NCBI GenBank assembly: GCA_963743425.1
Contig: CAVUPU010000003.1
Coordinates: 496,001 to 560,000, forward strand
DNA from: JAJVID01 sp963743425
Lineage (GTDB): Bacteria; Acidobacteriota; Blastocatellia; RBC074
DNA: 64,000 nucleotides
Reading direction: 5' to 3'
A program made the position numbers and the translations under genes. The notes beneath the pieces are model-generated. The model worked only from the letters and a program-made list of their open reading frames with translations, had not been told where the DNA came from and searched no databases. Positions within the stretch are counted from its first letter, which is position 1. Every line of letters begins with the position of its first letter. This document shows, one piece after another, positions 21,222-29,372 of this stretch.

Positions 21222-21599
21222 GTGATCAAGCAGAATCGGCCTTACATCCGGTTCGACGCGCCGGTATTCAACGAACCGCAGGTCTCCGCCGATTTGAAAG
21301 GCCAGGCCGCGCTCGACAGTCCACAGGCTCGTCTCTTATTTGCAAAGGCCGACGCTTTGGCCAAGAGCGATTTCGCGGCGGCGCAGAAGGTATCCACCGA
21401 ACTCGCCAACCGTTGGAACCAGGGCTTCCTCGCCGACGTGAAAGCGGATTCACTGGCCAAGAAAGCCACAGAGTTGAAAAAGGCTCTCCAGAAAATTCAA
21501 CGCGTGGTGGAGCGCGGCGACCGCGCCGTCGTGATCCTTCCCGGCAAGCAGTGGTTTAGCTTTGTGCGGGAAGTCGGAGAATGGAAGTCCGACGATTGA
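21222..21599 (+). pseudogene. Truncated second copy of the exported protein (C-terminal part only)
   Basis: Encodes 125 residues of which 117 match the C terminus of the protein ending at 15504. The N-terminal signal peptide and beta domain are missing, and only a few unrelated codons (MIKQNRPY) precede the match. With a GTG start at 21222 it could be expressed as a cytoplasmic fragment, but no good ribosome binding site is seen. Most likely a remnant of a duplication or insertion event. Confidence 0.7.
21246..21599 (+). repeat. 354-base direct repeat, right copy
   Basis: Same orientation and length as 15151-15504, no indels. Similarity begins sharply at ATCCGGTTCGACGCGCCGGT and stops just after the TGA. 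Confidence 0.85.
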
Positions 21600-21824
21600 G
21601 ATCAGCGCCAATATCGCGAAGCCTTCTTTGGCGGGCTTGGAAGCGTTATTGCTTCACAAGAAACACATCCCACGCCCAACGCCCTATTTGCGCGCCATGA
21701 ACATCCTTCACCTTCGCTCTATATCTGAAGCGATTACCATGTTCATCTGTTCGCCTCGATTCTTTGTAATCCAAATCGATCACGGCAACGCCAACATCTT
21801 TTGACTTGTAGTTAGTACTTTCGT

Positions 21825-22619
21825 TTAAAGCCCGCGGGCGAGTTTTTCGTAATATTCTGTGAGCCTAATTAGCTCTTGCCGAAAAGCAGAGGGGCTTTGA
21901 TTTTGCTGACCATTCTTTATTCTTTGAAGCTTATGTAGCGCAGCTTCTTTTCCAGTCTTAAGCCCACTATCAACTTGCCCCGAAATCTTGCCCTTTGGCC
22001 ATCGCTTTATAGTTGCAATTTGAGGACTGAGCGTATCCAATGCCGTTAATGTATCAGATTCTGAGGCGTCTAAAACAGACGCAACCTCGGCTTCAAATTG
22101 ACCACTTATCAAGTTATTTCGAGCAATTTCAGGAAAATTCAAAGCGTGCTTTAGTTTAGGGAGAATGCGCTGTATCTGCACTTTTTCGCCCAATCGCTCT
22201 TCCTCAATTTCGCTAATGACTTTTTGGTCGCCATCGCTGGTTTTGTCTGCGAAAACAACGGCTCGAATCACAAGTTCTTGATCTTGCCGACCCTTTAAGC
22301 TGGAAGGAAGAGGAATATCACTATTGTAACTCGCTCCAGGGGTTAAAACTTTATCCGTCTCCGAGTATATGAACTCCTCTTTGTACGAGAAATTACCTAT
22401 AGATATAACAAAGGCAGTGATGTCTTTGTCATAATCATTTCTTAGCCTTAAATGAATATCGTTAAAGTCTGTATCACTACCCTCAGCGTTAATAGCTTTA
22501 GTCTTGTTTGTTATCCTAATGCCGCTCTTTTGCTGCATTTTAGATAAAGCATTGACTACTAAAAACGCAGTACAGGCAAGAACAATTACGATGGCGAATG
22601 GTGCTATGTATCTTTTCAT
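21825..22619 (-). CDS. Unrecognised membrane-anchored protein, AT-rich
   Basis: 264 residues with an N-terminal membrane anchor (APFAIVIVLACTAFLVVNAL). A predicted beta-sandwich follows (IHLRLRNDYDKDITAFVISI, then SYNSDIPLPSSLKG), and the C-terminal half is helical. GAGGAG precedes the ATG. Codon use and base composition are clearly more AT-rich than the neighbours, which suggests recent acquisition. I do not recognise the family. The 189 bases between it and the next gene hold no gene that I can support. Confidence 0.7.
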   Translation of the reverse strand: MKRYIAPFAIVIVLACTAFLVVNALSKMQQKSGIRITNKTKAINAEGSDTDFNDIHLRLRNDYDKDITAFVISIGNFSYKEEFIYSETDKVLTPGASYNSDIPLPSSLKGRQDQELVIRAVVFADKTSDGDQKVISEIEEERLGEKVQIQRILPKLKHALNFPEIARNNLISGQFEAEVASVLDASESDTLTALDTLSPQIATIKRWPKGKISGQVDSGLKTGKEAALHKLQRIKNGQQNQSPSAFRQELIRLTEYYEKLARGL

Positions 22620-22808
22620 GACTGACTCCTCTTAGGGTGCGACTCTTTTAAACAATGGCAAAGCCTCAGAAGTGAACTGCCTCAGCAACACATCCAGCGA
22701 TCACTTTTCAATCTTCAGTCTAGTATCACTTTGTTATATGAAAGATAAAAACGGAGGGATTATGCACAAGGGATGTGAGGCGTCAAGAGTTTTTTTGTTT
22801 GTCTTGCA

Positions 22809-23075
22809 TCAATGGAGAAAGTGTTGTAACTCCTTCTTCGCTCTCCATTTTGTCAGCGCAAGATGCGCAGCCAATCGCTCGACTGCTAAAACATCCTTTT
22901 CAGTCAGAGATGGGAAGGATTGAACGATTTCAGCAGGCGACACCCCGGCTTCAAGCAGTTCAAGCACTTGTTCGACTGAAACTCGTGTTCCTCTCAATCG
23001 GAGCTTCCCGCCAAGCACATCAGAGGTCTGCTCGAAATGGTCTCGCAAGAACAATGGAATTTCCTGTAGATTCAT
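22809..23075 (-). CDS. DUF433 family antitoxin-like protein
   Basis: 88 residues from MNLQEIPLFL. The core GGKLRLRGTRVSVEQVLELLEAGVS followed by PAEIVQSFPSLTEKDVLAV is the DUF433 helix-turn-helix signature, usually the antitoxin of a pair with a DUF5615 PIN-like toxin. No toxin gene lies within 200 bases on either side, so it appears orphaned. An in-frame extension upstream to 23114 would overlap the next gene and is not preferred. Confidence 0.8.
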   Translation of the reverse strand: MNLQEIPLFLRDHFEQTSDVLGGKLRLRGTRVSVEQVLELLEAGVSPAEIVQSFPSLTEKDVLAVERLAAHLALTKWRAKKELQHFLH

Positions 23076-23110
23076 AACGCCGATTTTAGCACATCCCGAT
23101 TCAGCCTTAC

Positions 23111-24178
23111 TCACCGCTCTGTCTCGGCGACATGCCCGACCATCGCCAGCGGCTCGCCTTTGCTCACCGGCGGCGTGCCGAGGATGTAAAGCACTTCGCC
23201 TGCGAAAGGCGCGCGCAACTCGTAAATCCGTTTGCCGAAGAAGTCGGTGACGTAGCCCATCAACGCGCCCTTGGCGACGGTGTGACCTTTCTCGACCAGC
23301 GGATAGAAGATTCCGGTCTCGTCGCTTCGCAGCACGGCGCTGCGATCAATGAACATCGGATGTTCGACCGGTTGCGGCTGGCCTTCGATCATCTTCAGAT
23401 GGCGCATGACGCTCATCACGCCGCGTTCTATGCGCTCGATGGATTCGTTGTCGGTCGCGCCCAGGCCCCCGGATTCGACCGTGATCGCGGGTTTGCCGCG
23501 AGTGGTCGCCGTGGTCGAACAATAGACTGACTGGGACGGATCGATCGGGCGTTCCGTGTCCATCACGATGCGCTCGAGTCCGAAGGCCAGCGCCAATTGC
23601 CTCGATTTTTCGACCACTTCTTTGCCGCCAGCTTTGACATCCCAATAGCTGTAAGGCCGCAGCGACTCGTTGCCGTCGCCGCAATGGATGTCCAACACGT
23701 AATCCGCGCGTTCGATAACTTCTTTGGTGATCTGATAGGCGATGCGCTCGGAGACCGAGCCGTCAGCCTTGCCCGGATAAACGCGGTTGAGGTTTTTGCC
23801 GTCCACCGGCGAGTAATAGATCGTGCGCTTCAAAAACGAAGGCATGTTGGCGACGTGAACCAGGATCAGCGCGCCCGACAGTTGTTTCGGGTCGAGGCGC
23901 GGCAGGACTCGCTGCAGCGCTATGACCGGCGTGTACTCATAACCGTGGTTGCCCGCGATCAGCGCGAGTGTGGGGCCGGGGCGCTCGCCGTGAATGACGG
24001 AGACAGGAATGGTCGTGGCTTCGTCTTTGCCCGCCGGAACCTGGATCGTCCCCGAAGCTTTCGCGCCGGGCTGAACGGTCAGAGGGCCGACTGTGAGGCT
24101 GGCGCGCGTCTGGGCAAAGGCGCCGAGCGCCAGCGAGCAAACCAATACTGATGCGCAGAAGATTATTTTGATTCGCAT
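23111..24178 (-). CDS. Exported succinylglutamate desuccinylase/aspartoacylase-family metallohydrolase
   Basis: 355 residues with signal peptide (IIFCASVLVCSLALGAFA). Zinc ligands are visible as AGNHGYEYTP (His and Glu) and VLDIHCGDGN (His); KRTIYYSPVDGKNLNRVYPG supplies the substrate-binding Asn-Arg motif of the family. The C-terminal beta domain (GIFYPLVEKGHTVAKGALMG) is standard. The ATG at 24178 has AAGGAGG nine bases upstream. The family cleaves amide bonds of N-acyl amino acids or related compounds; export suggests use of external substrates. Confidence 0.87.
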   Translation of the reverse strand: MRIKIIFCASVLVCSLALGAFAQTRASLTVGPLTVQPGAKASGTIQVPAGKDEATTIPVSVIHGERPGPTLALIAGNHGYEYTPVIALQRVLPRLDPKQLSGALILVHVANMPSFLKRTIYYSPVDGKNLNRVYPGKADGSVSERIAYQITKEVIERADYVLDIHCGDGNESLRPYSYWDVKAGGKEVVEKSRQLALAFGLERIVMDTERPIDPSQSVYCSTTATTRGKPAITVESGGLGATDNESIERIERGVMSVMRHLKMIEGQPQPVEHPMFIDRSAVLRSDETGIFYPLVEKGHTVAKGALMGYVTDFFGKRIYELRAPFAGEVLYILGTPPVSKGEPLAMVGHVAETER

Positions 24179-24200
24179 GGGAGAAACCTCCTTGGAAAAT

Positions 24201-24301
24201 CCCTGGGTACGCATCGCTTCCAGCGTGCTGTCGGCAAGTAACTTATTTCCTTTCAGTAGGCCTCTTGCCGAGAGCACGCTGGAAGCGATGCGCACCCAGG
24301 G
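24201..24301. repeat. Palindromic element, family A copy 2
   Basis: 38-base arms at 24201-24238 and 24264-24301 with two mismatches. The first 24 bases match the copy at 14535-14626. It lies immediately upstream of the ribosome binding site of the minus-strand gene that starts at 24178. Confidence 0.85.
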
Positions 24302-24376
24302 GCGATTCTCATTATTTTAGGGCGTCGTCACGAACGATCTGAATGACTCTTTTATTGATACAGGAGAAGCGAAATA

Positions 24377-25157
24377 TCAACTTTTTTCCGCCAGGGGGAT
24401 CTGCCTGCCGATCAGAACGTCGTAAATCAGCGCGCCCAACGGCCCGCCAATCAACGGCCCGACAATCGGGACCCAGAAATAGAAGTTATTAGCGCGAAAG
24501 ACTTCAAAGCTCCATCCCGCAATGGCAGTGAAGAGACGCGGGCCGAGATCGCGCGCGGGATTGATTGCGTAACCTGCGTTCAACCCGAAGGCCATCCCGA
24601 TCACCATCACCAGAAAGCCGACCACGATTGGCCCCAGGGCGCCAGCCGCGTTGTTGCGCGAGTCTCCGATGGCTCTGATGACCAGCAGCAGCAGCGCCGT
24701 GCCGACGATCTGGTCAATCAGCGCGCCGGCGGTCGAAAGATAAGATTGCGGATAGGTGGCGAAGATCCCAGCCGTGCCTTTCTCGCCCGCGATCATTCGC
24801 GCGCCGCCGTCGAAGTTGTCGAAGGCCGCGCGATAGACCAGAAAAACGATCGCGGCGCCGGTGAATGCTCCGGCGATCTGCGCGATAGAGTAAGGCAGGA
24901 ATTTCGACCAGGGGATGTCGCGGCGGAAGGCCAGAGCGAGCGTCACCGCCGGGTTGAGATGGGCGCCTGACACTCCGCCCGCGACGTAAATGGCCATCGT
25001 CACGGCGAAGCCCCAGGCGATGTTGATCGAACAGGTATTCGCCGTTCTGCTTATTGCCCAGAATGACTTGCGCGACGACGCCCGCGCCGAACGCGATCAT
25101 GACAAGAGTGCCCAGGAACTCCGCGTAGAGTTCCCGCTTTAGAGAGCTTTGTTTCAT
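24377..25157 (-). pseudogene. glpF: Aquaglyceroporin (MIP family), frameshifted
   Basis: The N-terminal part reads MKQSSLKRELYAEFLGTLVMI...NGEYL. The frame then changes near 25024-25034 and the rest continues in another frame as INIAWGFAVTMAIYVAGGVSGAHLNPAVT and onward. Both pore motifs are present: HLNPAVT and NPARDLGPR, the Asp after the second NPAR being typical of glycerol facilitators. One surplus base explains the break. The joined product would be about 260 residues with six helices, the normal length. The rest is intact, so either a recent mutation or a sequence error. Confidence 0.8.
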
Positions 25158-25190
25158 AGTTGATGGTTTGTGGTTGGTGATGTTCAAGAG

Positions 25191-25290
25191 CATTTTCCAT
25201 TTGCCATATTACATTTTTCATTTGTCATTGCCGGAATTGCGACTCCTATGCGATGACAAATGAAAAATGTAATATGGCAAATGGAAAATG
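25191..25290. repeat. Long perfect inverted repeat, family E
   Basis: Perfect 38-base arms at 25191-25228 (CATTTTCCATTTGCCATATT...) and 25253-25290 with a 24-base loop. Very AT-rich against a GC-rich background. It lies between the divergently placed ends of the aquaporin leader and the S9 peptidase 3' end. The core GCCATATT is shared with the palindrome at 11523-11554. Confidence 0.85.
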
Positions 25291-25312
25291 AAACTCTTCG
25301 TCCGTTCGTGAT

Positions 25313-27436
25313 CTACCGATTGAGATTACCTGTCGCCGCCGCGGCTTTGGCTTCAGCAGGTTTTTCCCGTTTGATTCCCAGATGCGAATCGAACCACTCC
25401 AACTGGCGTTGGAAGAGATCGATCTGATGGTTCGGTTCCTGAATGCTGTGGCCTTCGCGGGGGTAGCGGAGGAAGACCGTTTCGGCGCCGCGCTTCTTCA
25501 ACGCGCGGTAATACTGTTCGGCTTGCGTGATTGGCACTCGCAAGTCGCGCTCGCCGTGCGTGATCAGGAGCGGCGTTTTGACGCGCTCGACGTAAGTCAT
25601 CGGCGACAATTTGCGGTAAGTTTCTGCGGAAGCCAACGGCTGGCCGCCGAGGCCGTATTCCATCAATCCCGGAACGTCGCTCTGGCCGTGGAAGCTGTAC
25701 CAGTCGCTGATGCCGGCATGTCCGATGGCGGCTTTGAATCGGTCGGTCTGTGTGATCGTCCAGAAGGTCATGAACCCGCCATAACTACTGCCCATCACGA
25801 CCAGCTTGTCGGGATCGGCGATGCCTCGCGCCACGACGGTGTCAACGCCGGCCATAATGTCCTTGAAATCTTTGCCGCCCCAATCGCCGACGTTGGCGGT
25901 GGTGAAACGATTGCCGTAACCGGTCGAGCCGCGCGGGTTGGGCATCAGCACGGCGTATCCGTTCGCGGCCCAGAGTTGGGAGCGGGTGTTGAACGTGTCA
26001 ATGAATCGCCCGTAAGGCCCGCCGTGAATCTGCAGGATAAGCGGGTAACGTTTGCCCTCTTCGTAGCCGAGCGGTTTGACGAGCAACCCCTCGACGTCGA
26101 AATTGTCCGGCCCTTTCCACTTGATCACTCTCGTCTCGGCCAGCGCGAGATCTCTGATCTGCGGATTGGCCCAGGTGATCTTCTTCGCCCGATCGACCTG
26201 TTTGAGTGGCGCGACCCAGATGTCGTCAGCCGTAAAGGAATCGTTGACGGTGTAGGCGATCTTCCAGATCGGCGTGTGAGCCGCTTCGGGCGGGCTGGAC
26301 ACCGGCGTAGGCAGGTTTGCGGCCGACGGATAGCCGGCGATTTCGAACGCATTGTAATTGCGGCTCTCGCGCGTGACCTGTGCGACTTCGCCTCCGCCAA
26401 CCAGGACGCTGAAGATGTGCGTGTACAATCCGACGCCGCTCGAAAAATAGAGCGCATTGCCGTCGGGGGCCCAGGCCAGATTCGAGGCGCCGGAATTGGC
26501 CGATTCATAAAAATCTTTCGTCAAATTGCGCGGCGAGCCGCCATCGGGCGAGATCACCATCGCATCGGTCTTCGCAGCCCACGATTTCTGTTCAGGGTTC
26601 GACGTGTAGGCGAGCAATTTGCCGTCCGGCGACCATTGCGGATTGGCGTCCGGCCCGGGATTGGTCGTCAATCGCCGCGGCGCCCCGCCATTGGCCGAAA
26701 CGATGTAAATGTCGGTGTTGCGGTCGTCCGAGATGTCTATGAAAGAGCTTTCCTGGACGCCGCTCTTCGACATCACGAAAGCGATGGAAGCGCCGTCGGG
26801 CGACCATTGCAAGCTACTGACGGTGAAATCTCCCTCGGTCAATCGCTTCTTCTCTCCCGTCTCGACATTGATCGTCCAGAGATGCGAATAAATGAAATCG
26901 GAGTCGACGACGATGGTGTCGAATTTGTCTTTCTTGCGTTTTTCGCGTTCGGCCTTGTCTTTCGGCGTGTCGCGCGTGACGAAGGCGATGAGTTTGCCGT
27001 CGGGCGACCATTGGAACGATTGGATGTCGTTTTCTTCACTCGTCAGCTTGTCGGCCTCGCCGCCGTCGACCGGGATGACCCAGACCTGAGTTCCTTTGTC
27101 GCGATCCGCGAGAAACGCGATGTTCGATCCGTCAGGAGACCATTGCGGCGAGGTTTCGCCCTTCTCGCCGGTGGTCAATTTCGTCGTAGGGCCGCCGTCG
27201 AACGAGACCAGCCAGATATGCGAAACGCGGCGGTTCTCCTCCCTGTCCCACTCCGAGATCGTGTAGGCGACATGTTTGCCGTCGGGCGAAAATTGAGGCG
27301 CGCCAATCTGTCTGATCGCCAGCGCGTCCTCGATCGTCATTCGCTTGTCGCGAAGGGCCGAAACAGCGTCGATCTCGCCCAATGAGAGCGCCAGCAGAGC
27401 GGCGCCGAGAAGTAGGGGATTGGCGTGTTTTTTCAT
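25313..27436 (-). CDS. Secreted S9 family peptidase (prolyl oligopeptidase/acylaminoacyl type)
   Basis: 707 residues. Signal peptide at residues 1-25 after MKKHANPLLLGAALLALS. Residues 40-430 form a TolB-like beta-propeller with repeated PQWSPDG motifs. The C-terminal alpha/beta hydrolase has the nucleophile in GSSYGGFM (Ser551), the acid in HGERDLRVP and the His in REGHSIQEPNHQ. Such enzymes remove dipeptides or acylated residues from short peptides. The ATG at 27436 has GAGGAG five bases upstream, and an upstream in-frame extension is unlikely. It is divergent from the D-aminoacylase. Confidence 0.92.
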   Translation of the reverse strand: MKKHANPLLLGAALLALSLGEIDAVSALRDKRMTIEDALAIRQIGAPQFSPDGKHVAYTISEWDREENRRVSHIWLVSFDGGPTTKLTTGEKGETSPQWSPDGSNIAFLADRDKGTQVWVIPVDGGEADKLTSEENDIQSFQWSPDGKLIAFVTRDTPKDKAEREKRKKDKFDTIVVDSDFIYSHLWTINVETGEKKRLTEGDFTVSSLQWSPDGASIAFVMSKSGVQESSFIDISDDRNTDIYIVSANGGAPRRLTTNPGPDANPQWSPDGKLLAYTSNPEQKSWAAKTDAMVISPDGGSPRNLTKDFYESANSGASNLAWAPDGNALYFSSGVGLYTHIFSVLVGGGEVAQVTRESRNYNAFEIAGYPSAANLPTPVSSPPEAAHTPIWKIAYTVNDSFTADDIWVAPLKQVDRAKKITWANPQIRDLALAETRVIKWKGPDNFDVEGLLVKPLGYEEGKRYPLILQIHGGPYGRFIDTFNTRSQLWAANGYAVLMPNPRGSTGYGNRFTTANVGDWGGKDFKDIMAGVDTVVARGIADPDKLVVMGSSYGGFMTFWTITQTDRFKAAIGHAGISDWYSFHGQSDVPGLMEYGLGGQPLASAETYRKLSPMTYVERVKTPLLITHGERDLRVPITQAEQYYRALKKRGAETVFLRYPREGHSIQEPNHQIDLFQRQLEWFDSHLGIKREKPAEAKAAAATGNLNR

Positions 27437-27637
27437 AAGGCTCCTCGGTAAACATTTTGGGAAGCGGGAACCGCGTCGCATCATAGCCTCACTGCCAGTC
27501 GCTAGCAAGCAAGTCGGTATTGGCGATTTTCCGGACGCGATGTTAAGCTGCGCCACGCTCCCCGTACCGTATCGCGCGCCCAAGCCTCGACGTATTTATG
27601 AGGGCGAGCGCTGAACGCTTTGCCCGAATCGAAACTT

Positions 27638-29251
27638 ATGCGAAAAAGAACCCTGCTCCTGTTAGCCTTGCTGGCGGTCGTGACCGCTCTATCCTGGCGG
27701 CGCCACGTAGCGTCTGCGCTCGCTGAATTCGACCTGGTCATCTCGGGCGGGCGCGTCATAGATGGAACCGGCAACCCCTGGTTCAAGGCCGATGTCGCGA
27801 TCAAAGACGGGCGTGTCGCCGAGATCGGGCGCATTGATCCATCGCGCGCCGCACGTGTGATTGACGCGAAAGACTCGATCGTCGCGCCCGGGTTCATTGA
27901 CGTTCACACTCACATCGAGAGCAATATTCTCGATCTACCGGCGGCGGAGAATTTTCTGCGGATGGGCGTGACGTCCGTCGTCACGGGCAATTGCGGCGGT
28001 TCGGCTCTGCCGATGGGCGATTGGTTTTTGCGCCTCGAACAGAAAGGCGTCTCGATCAACATAGCTGCGCTCGTCGGCCACAACACTGTCCGCCGCGCCG
28101 GGATGAACGGCGATTTCGACCGCCCTCCCACGACCGAAGAGTTGCAGAAGATGCGTGAGCTGGTCGATCAGGCGATGCGCGACGGCGCGGTCGGATTGTC
28201 AACGGGTCTCGAATACATCCCCGGAACGTACGCCAAGACGGATGAGATAGTCGAGCTGGCGAAAGTCGCCGCGAATTATGGCGGGGTTTACGCCTCGCAC
28301 ATACGCAACGAAGGGCTGGATGCCGAGAAGGCGATCAGCGAAGCCCTTGCGGTCGGCGCGCAATCGGGCTGCCCCGTCGAGATTTCGCATTTCAAGATTT
28401 CGAGCAAAAAGCGATGGGGCGCGAGCGCCGTCACGATCAAGATGGTCGAAGAGGCTCGCGCGCGGGGCCAGCAGGTGACGGTTGATCAATATCTCTATCC
28501 GGCGGGCAGCACCAACATCGGCATCCTCTTTCCGTCGTGGCTCTTCGAGGGCGGAAATGAGAAAGCCAGGGAGCGGCTGCAGGACGCGGCCACGCGCGAG
28601 CGTGTCAAACGCGAGATGATCGCCAAGGCCGCGCAGGACGGCTTCAAAGACTTCTCGTTCGCCTACATCGCCAATCATCGCGCCAACCAGTCGTTCAACG
28701 GCAAGAACATCGCCGAGATCACGAAGATCGTGAAGCAGAAGACCGACGCGCATTCGCAGGCCGAGCAGGCGATTGATTTGCTGTTGGCGGGCGGCGCTCA
28801 AATGGTTCTACACAAGATGTCGGATCAGGATGTCGAGCGAATCTTTAAACAACCATTCACAATGGTCGCTTCAGACGCGGGAGTGATCGACGCAGAGAGC
28901 GCCAGCGTCCCACACCCGCGAGGCTTTGGCAACAACGCGCGCGTCCTGGGCGTTTACGTCCGCGAGAAGCGTCTGGTCGGCCTGGAAGAGGCGATCCGTA
29001 AGATGAGTTCGCTGCCCGCTCAGACTTTCAAGCTGTGGGATCGCGGCCTGCTGCGACCGGGAATGGCCGCTGACATCGTGATCTTCGACGAGAAGACCGT
29101 CACCGACCGCGCGACCTTCGAGCAGCCGAAACAATACGCCGCCGGAATCGATTACGTGATCGTCAACGGTCAGGTTGTGATCGAGAAGGGAAGTCACAAC
29201 GGCGCGAAGTCCGGGAGAGTTTTGCGCTCGCGAGGGGCGAAGAGCTTATAA
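27638..29251 (+). CDS. N-acyl-D-amino-acid deacylase (amidohydrolase superfamily)
   Basis: 537 residues with an N-terminal hydrophobic signal. LVISGGRVIDGTGNPW at the start and FIDVHTHIESN mark the amidohydrolase barrel. The GNCG motif after VTSVV carries the Cys metal ligand characteristic of D-aminoacylases. ASHIRNEG and VEISHFKIS supply the two histidines, and ASDAGVIDAES the catalytic Asp. It releases D-amino acids from N-acyl or dipeptide forms, consistent with wall-peptide recycling. ATG 27638 is chosen over TTG 27620. Confidence 0.9.
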   Translation: MRKRTLLLLALLAVVTALSWRRHVASALAEFDLVISGGRVIDGTGNPWFKADVAIKDGRVAEIGRIDPSRAARVIDAKDSIVAPGFIDVHTHIESNILDLPAAENFLRMGVTSVVTGNCGGSALPMGDWFLRLEQKGVSINIAALVGHNTVRRAGMNGDFDRPPTTEELQKMRELVDQAMRDGAVGLSTGLEYIPGTYAKTDEIVELAKVAANYGGVYASHIRNEGLDAEKAISEALAVGAQSGCPVEISHFKISSKKRWGASAVTIKMVEEARARGQQVTVDQYLYPAGSTNIGILFPSWLFEGGNEKARERLQDAATRERVKREMIAKAAQDGFKDFSFAYIANHRANQSFNGKNIAEITKIVKQKTDAHSQAEQAIDLLLAGGAQMVLHKMSDQDVERIFKQPFTMVASDAGVIDAESASVPHPRGFGNNARVLGVYVREKRLVGLEEAIRKMSSLPAQTFKLWDRGLLRPGMAADIVIFDEKTVTDRATFEQPKQYAAGIDYVIVNGQVVIEKGSHNGAKSGRVLRSRGAKSL

Positions 29252-29287
29252 TTCCTTCGCAATTATTTGGCGATTGATTCACAATCT

Positions 29288-29350
29288 GTACCGCGAGCGG
29301 TAGCGAGCGCGGCGCTGATCGGAAGTCACGCTCGCTACCGCTCGCGGTAC
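29288..29350. repeat. Palindromic element, family B copy 2
   Basis: Perfect 22-base arms at 29288-29309 and 29329-29350 (GTACCGCGAGCGGTAGCGAG...), 19-base loop. It lies about 15 bases before the ribosome binding site of the M14 peptidase gene. Related to the copy inside the TIR-NACHT gene at 8436-8510. Confidence 0.85.
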
Positions 29351-29372
29351 TGATCTGAAACCGAGGAACAGG

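Noticed and set aside
25382..27385. Long open frame on the plus strand opposite the S9 peptidase
   Set aside because: It is antisense to a clear S9 gene; its Arg/Asp/Gly-rich composition is the usual high-GC shadow.
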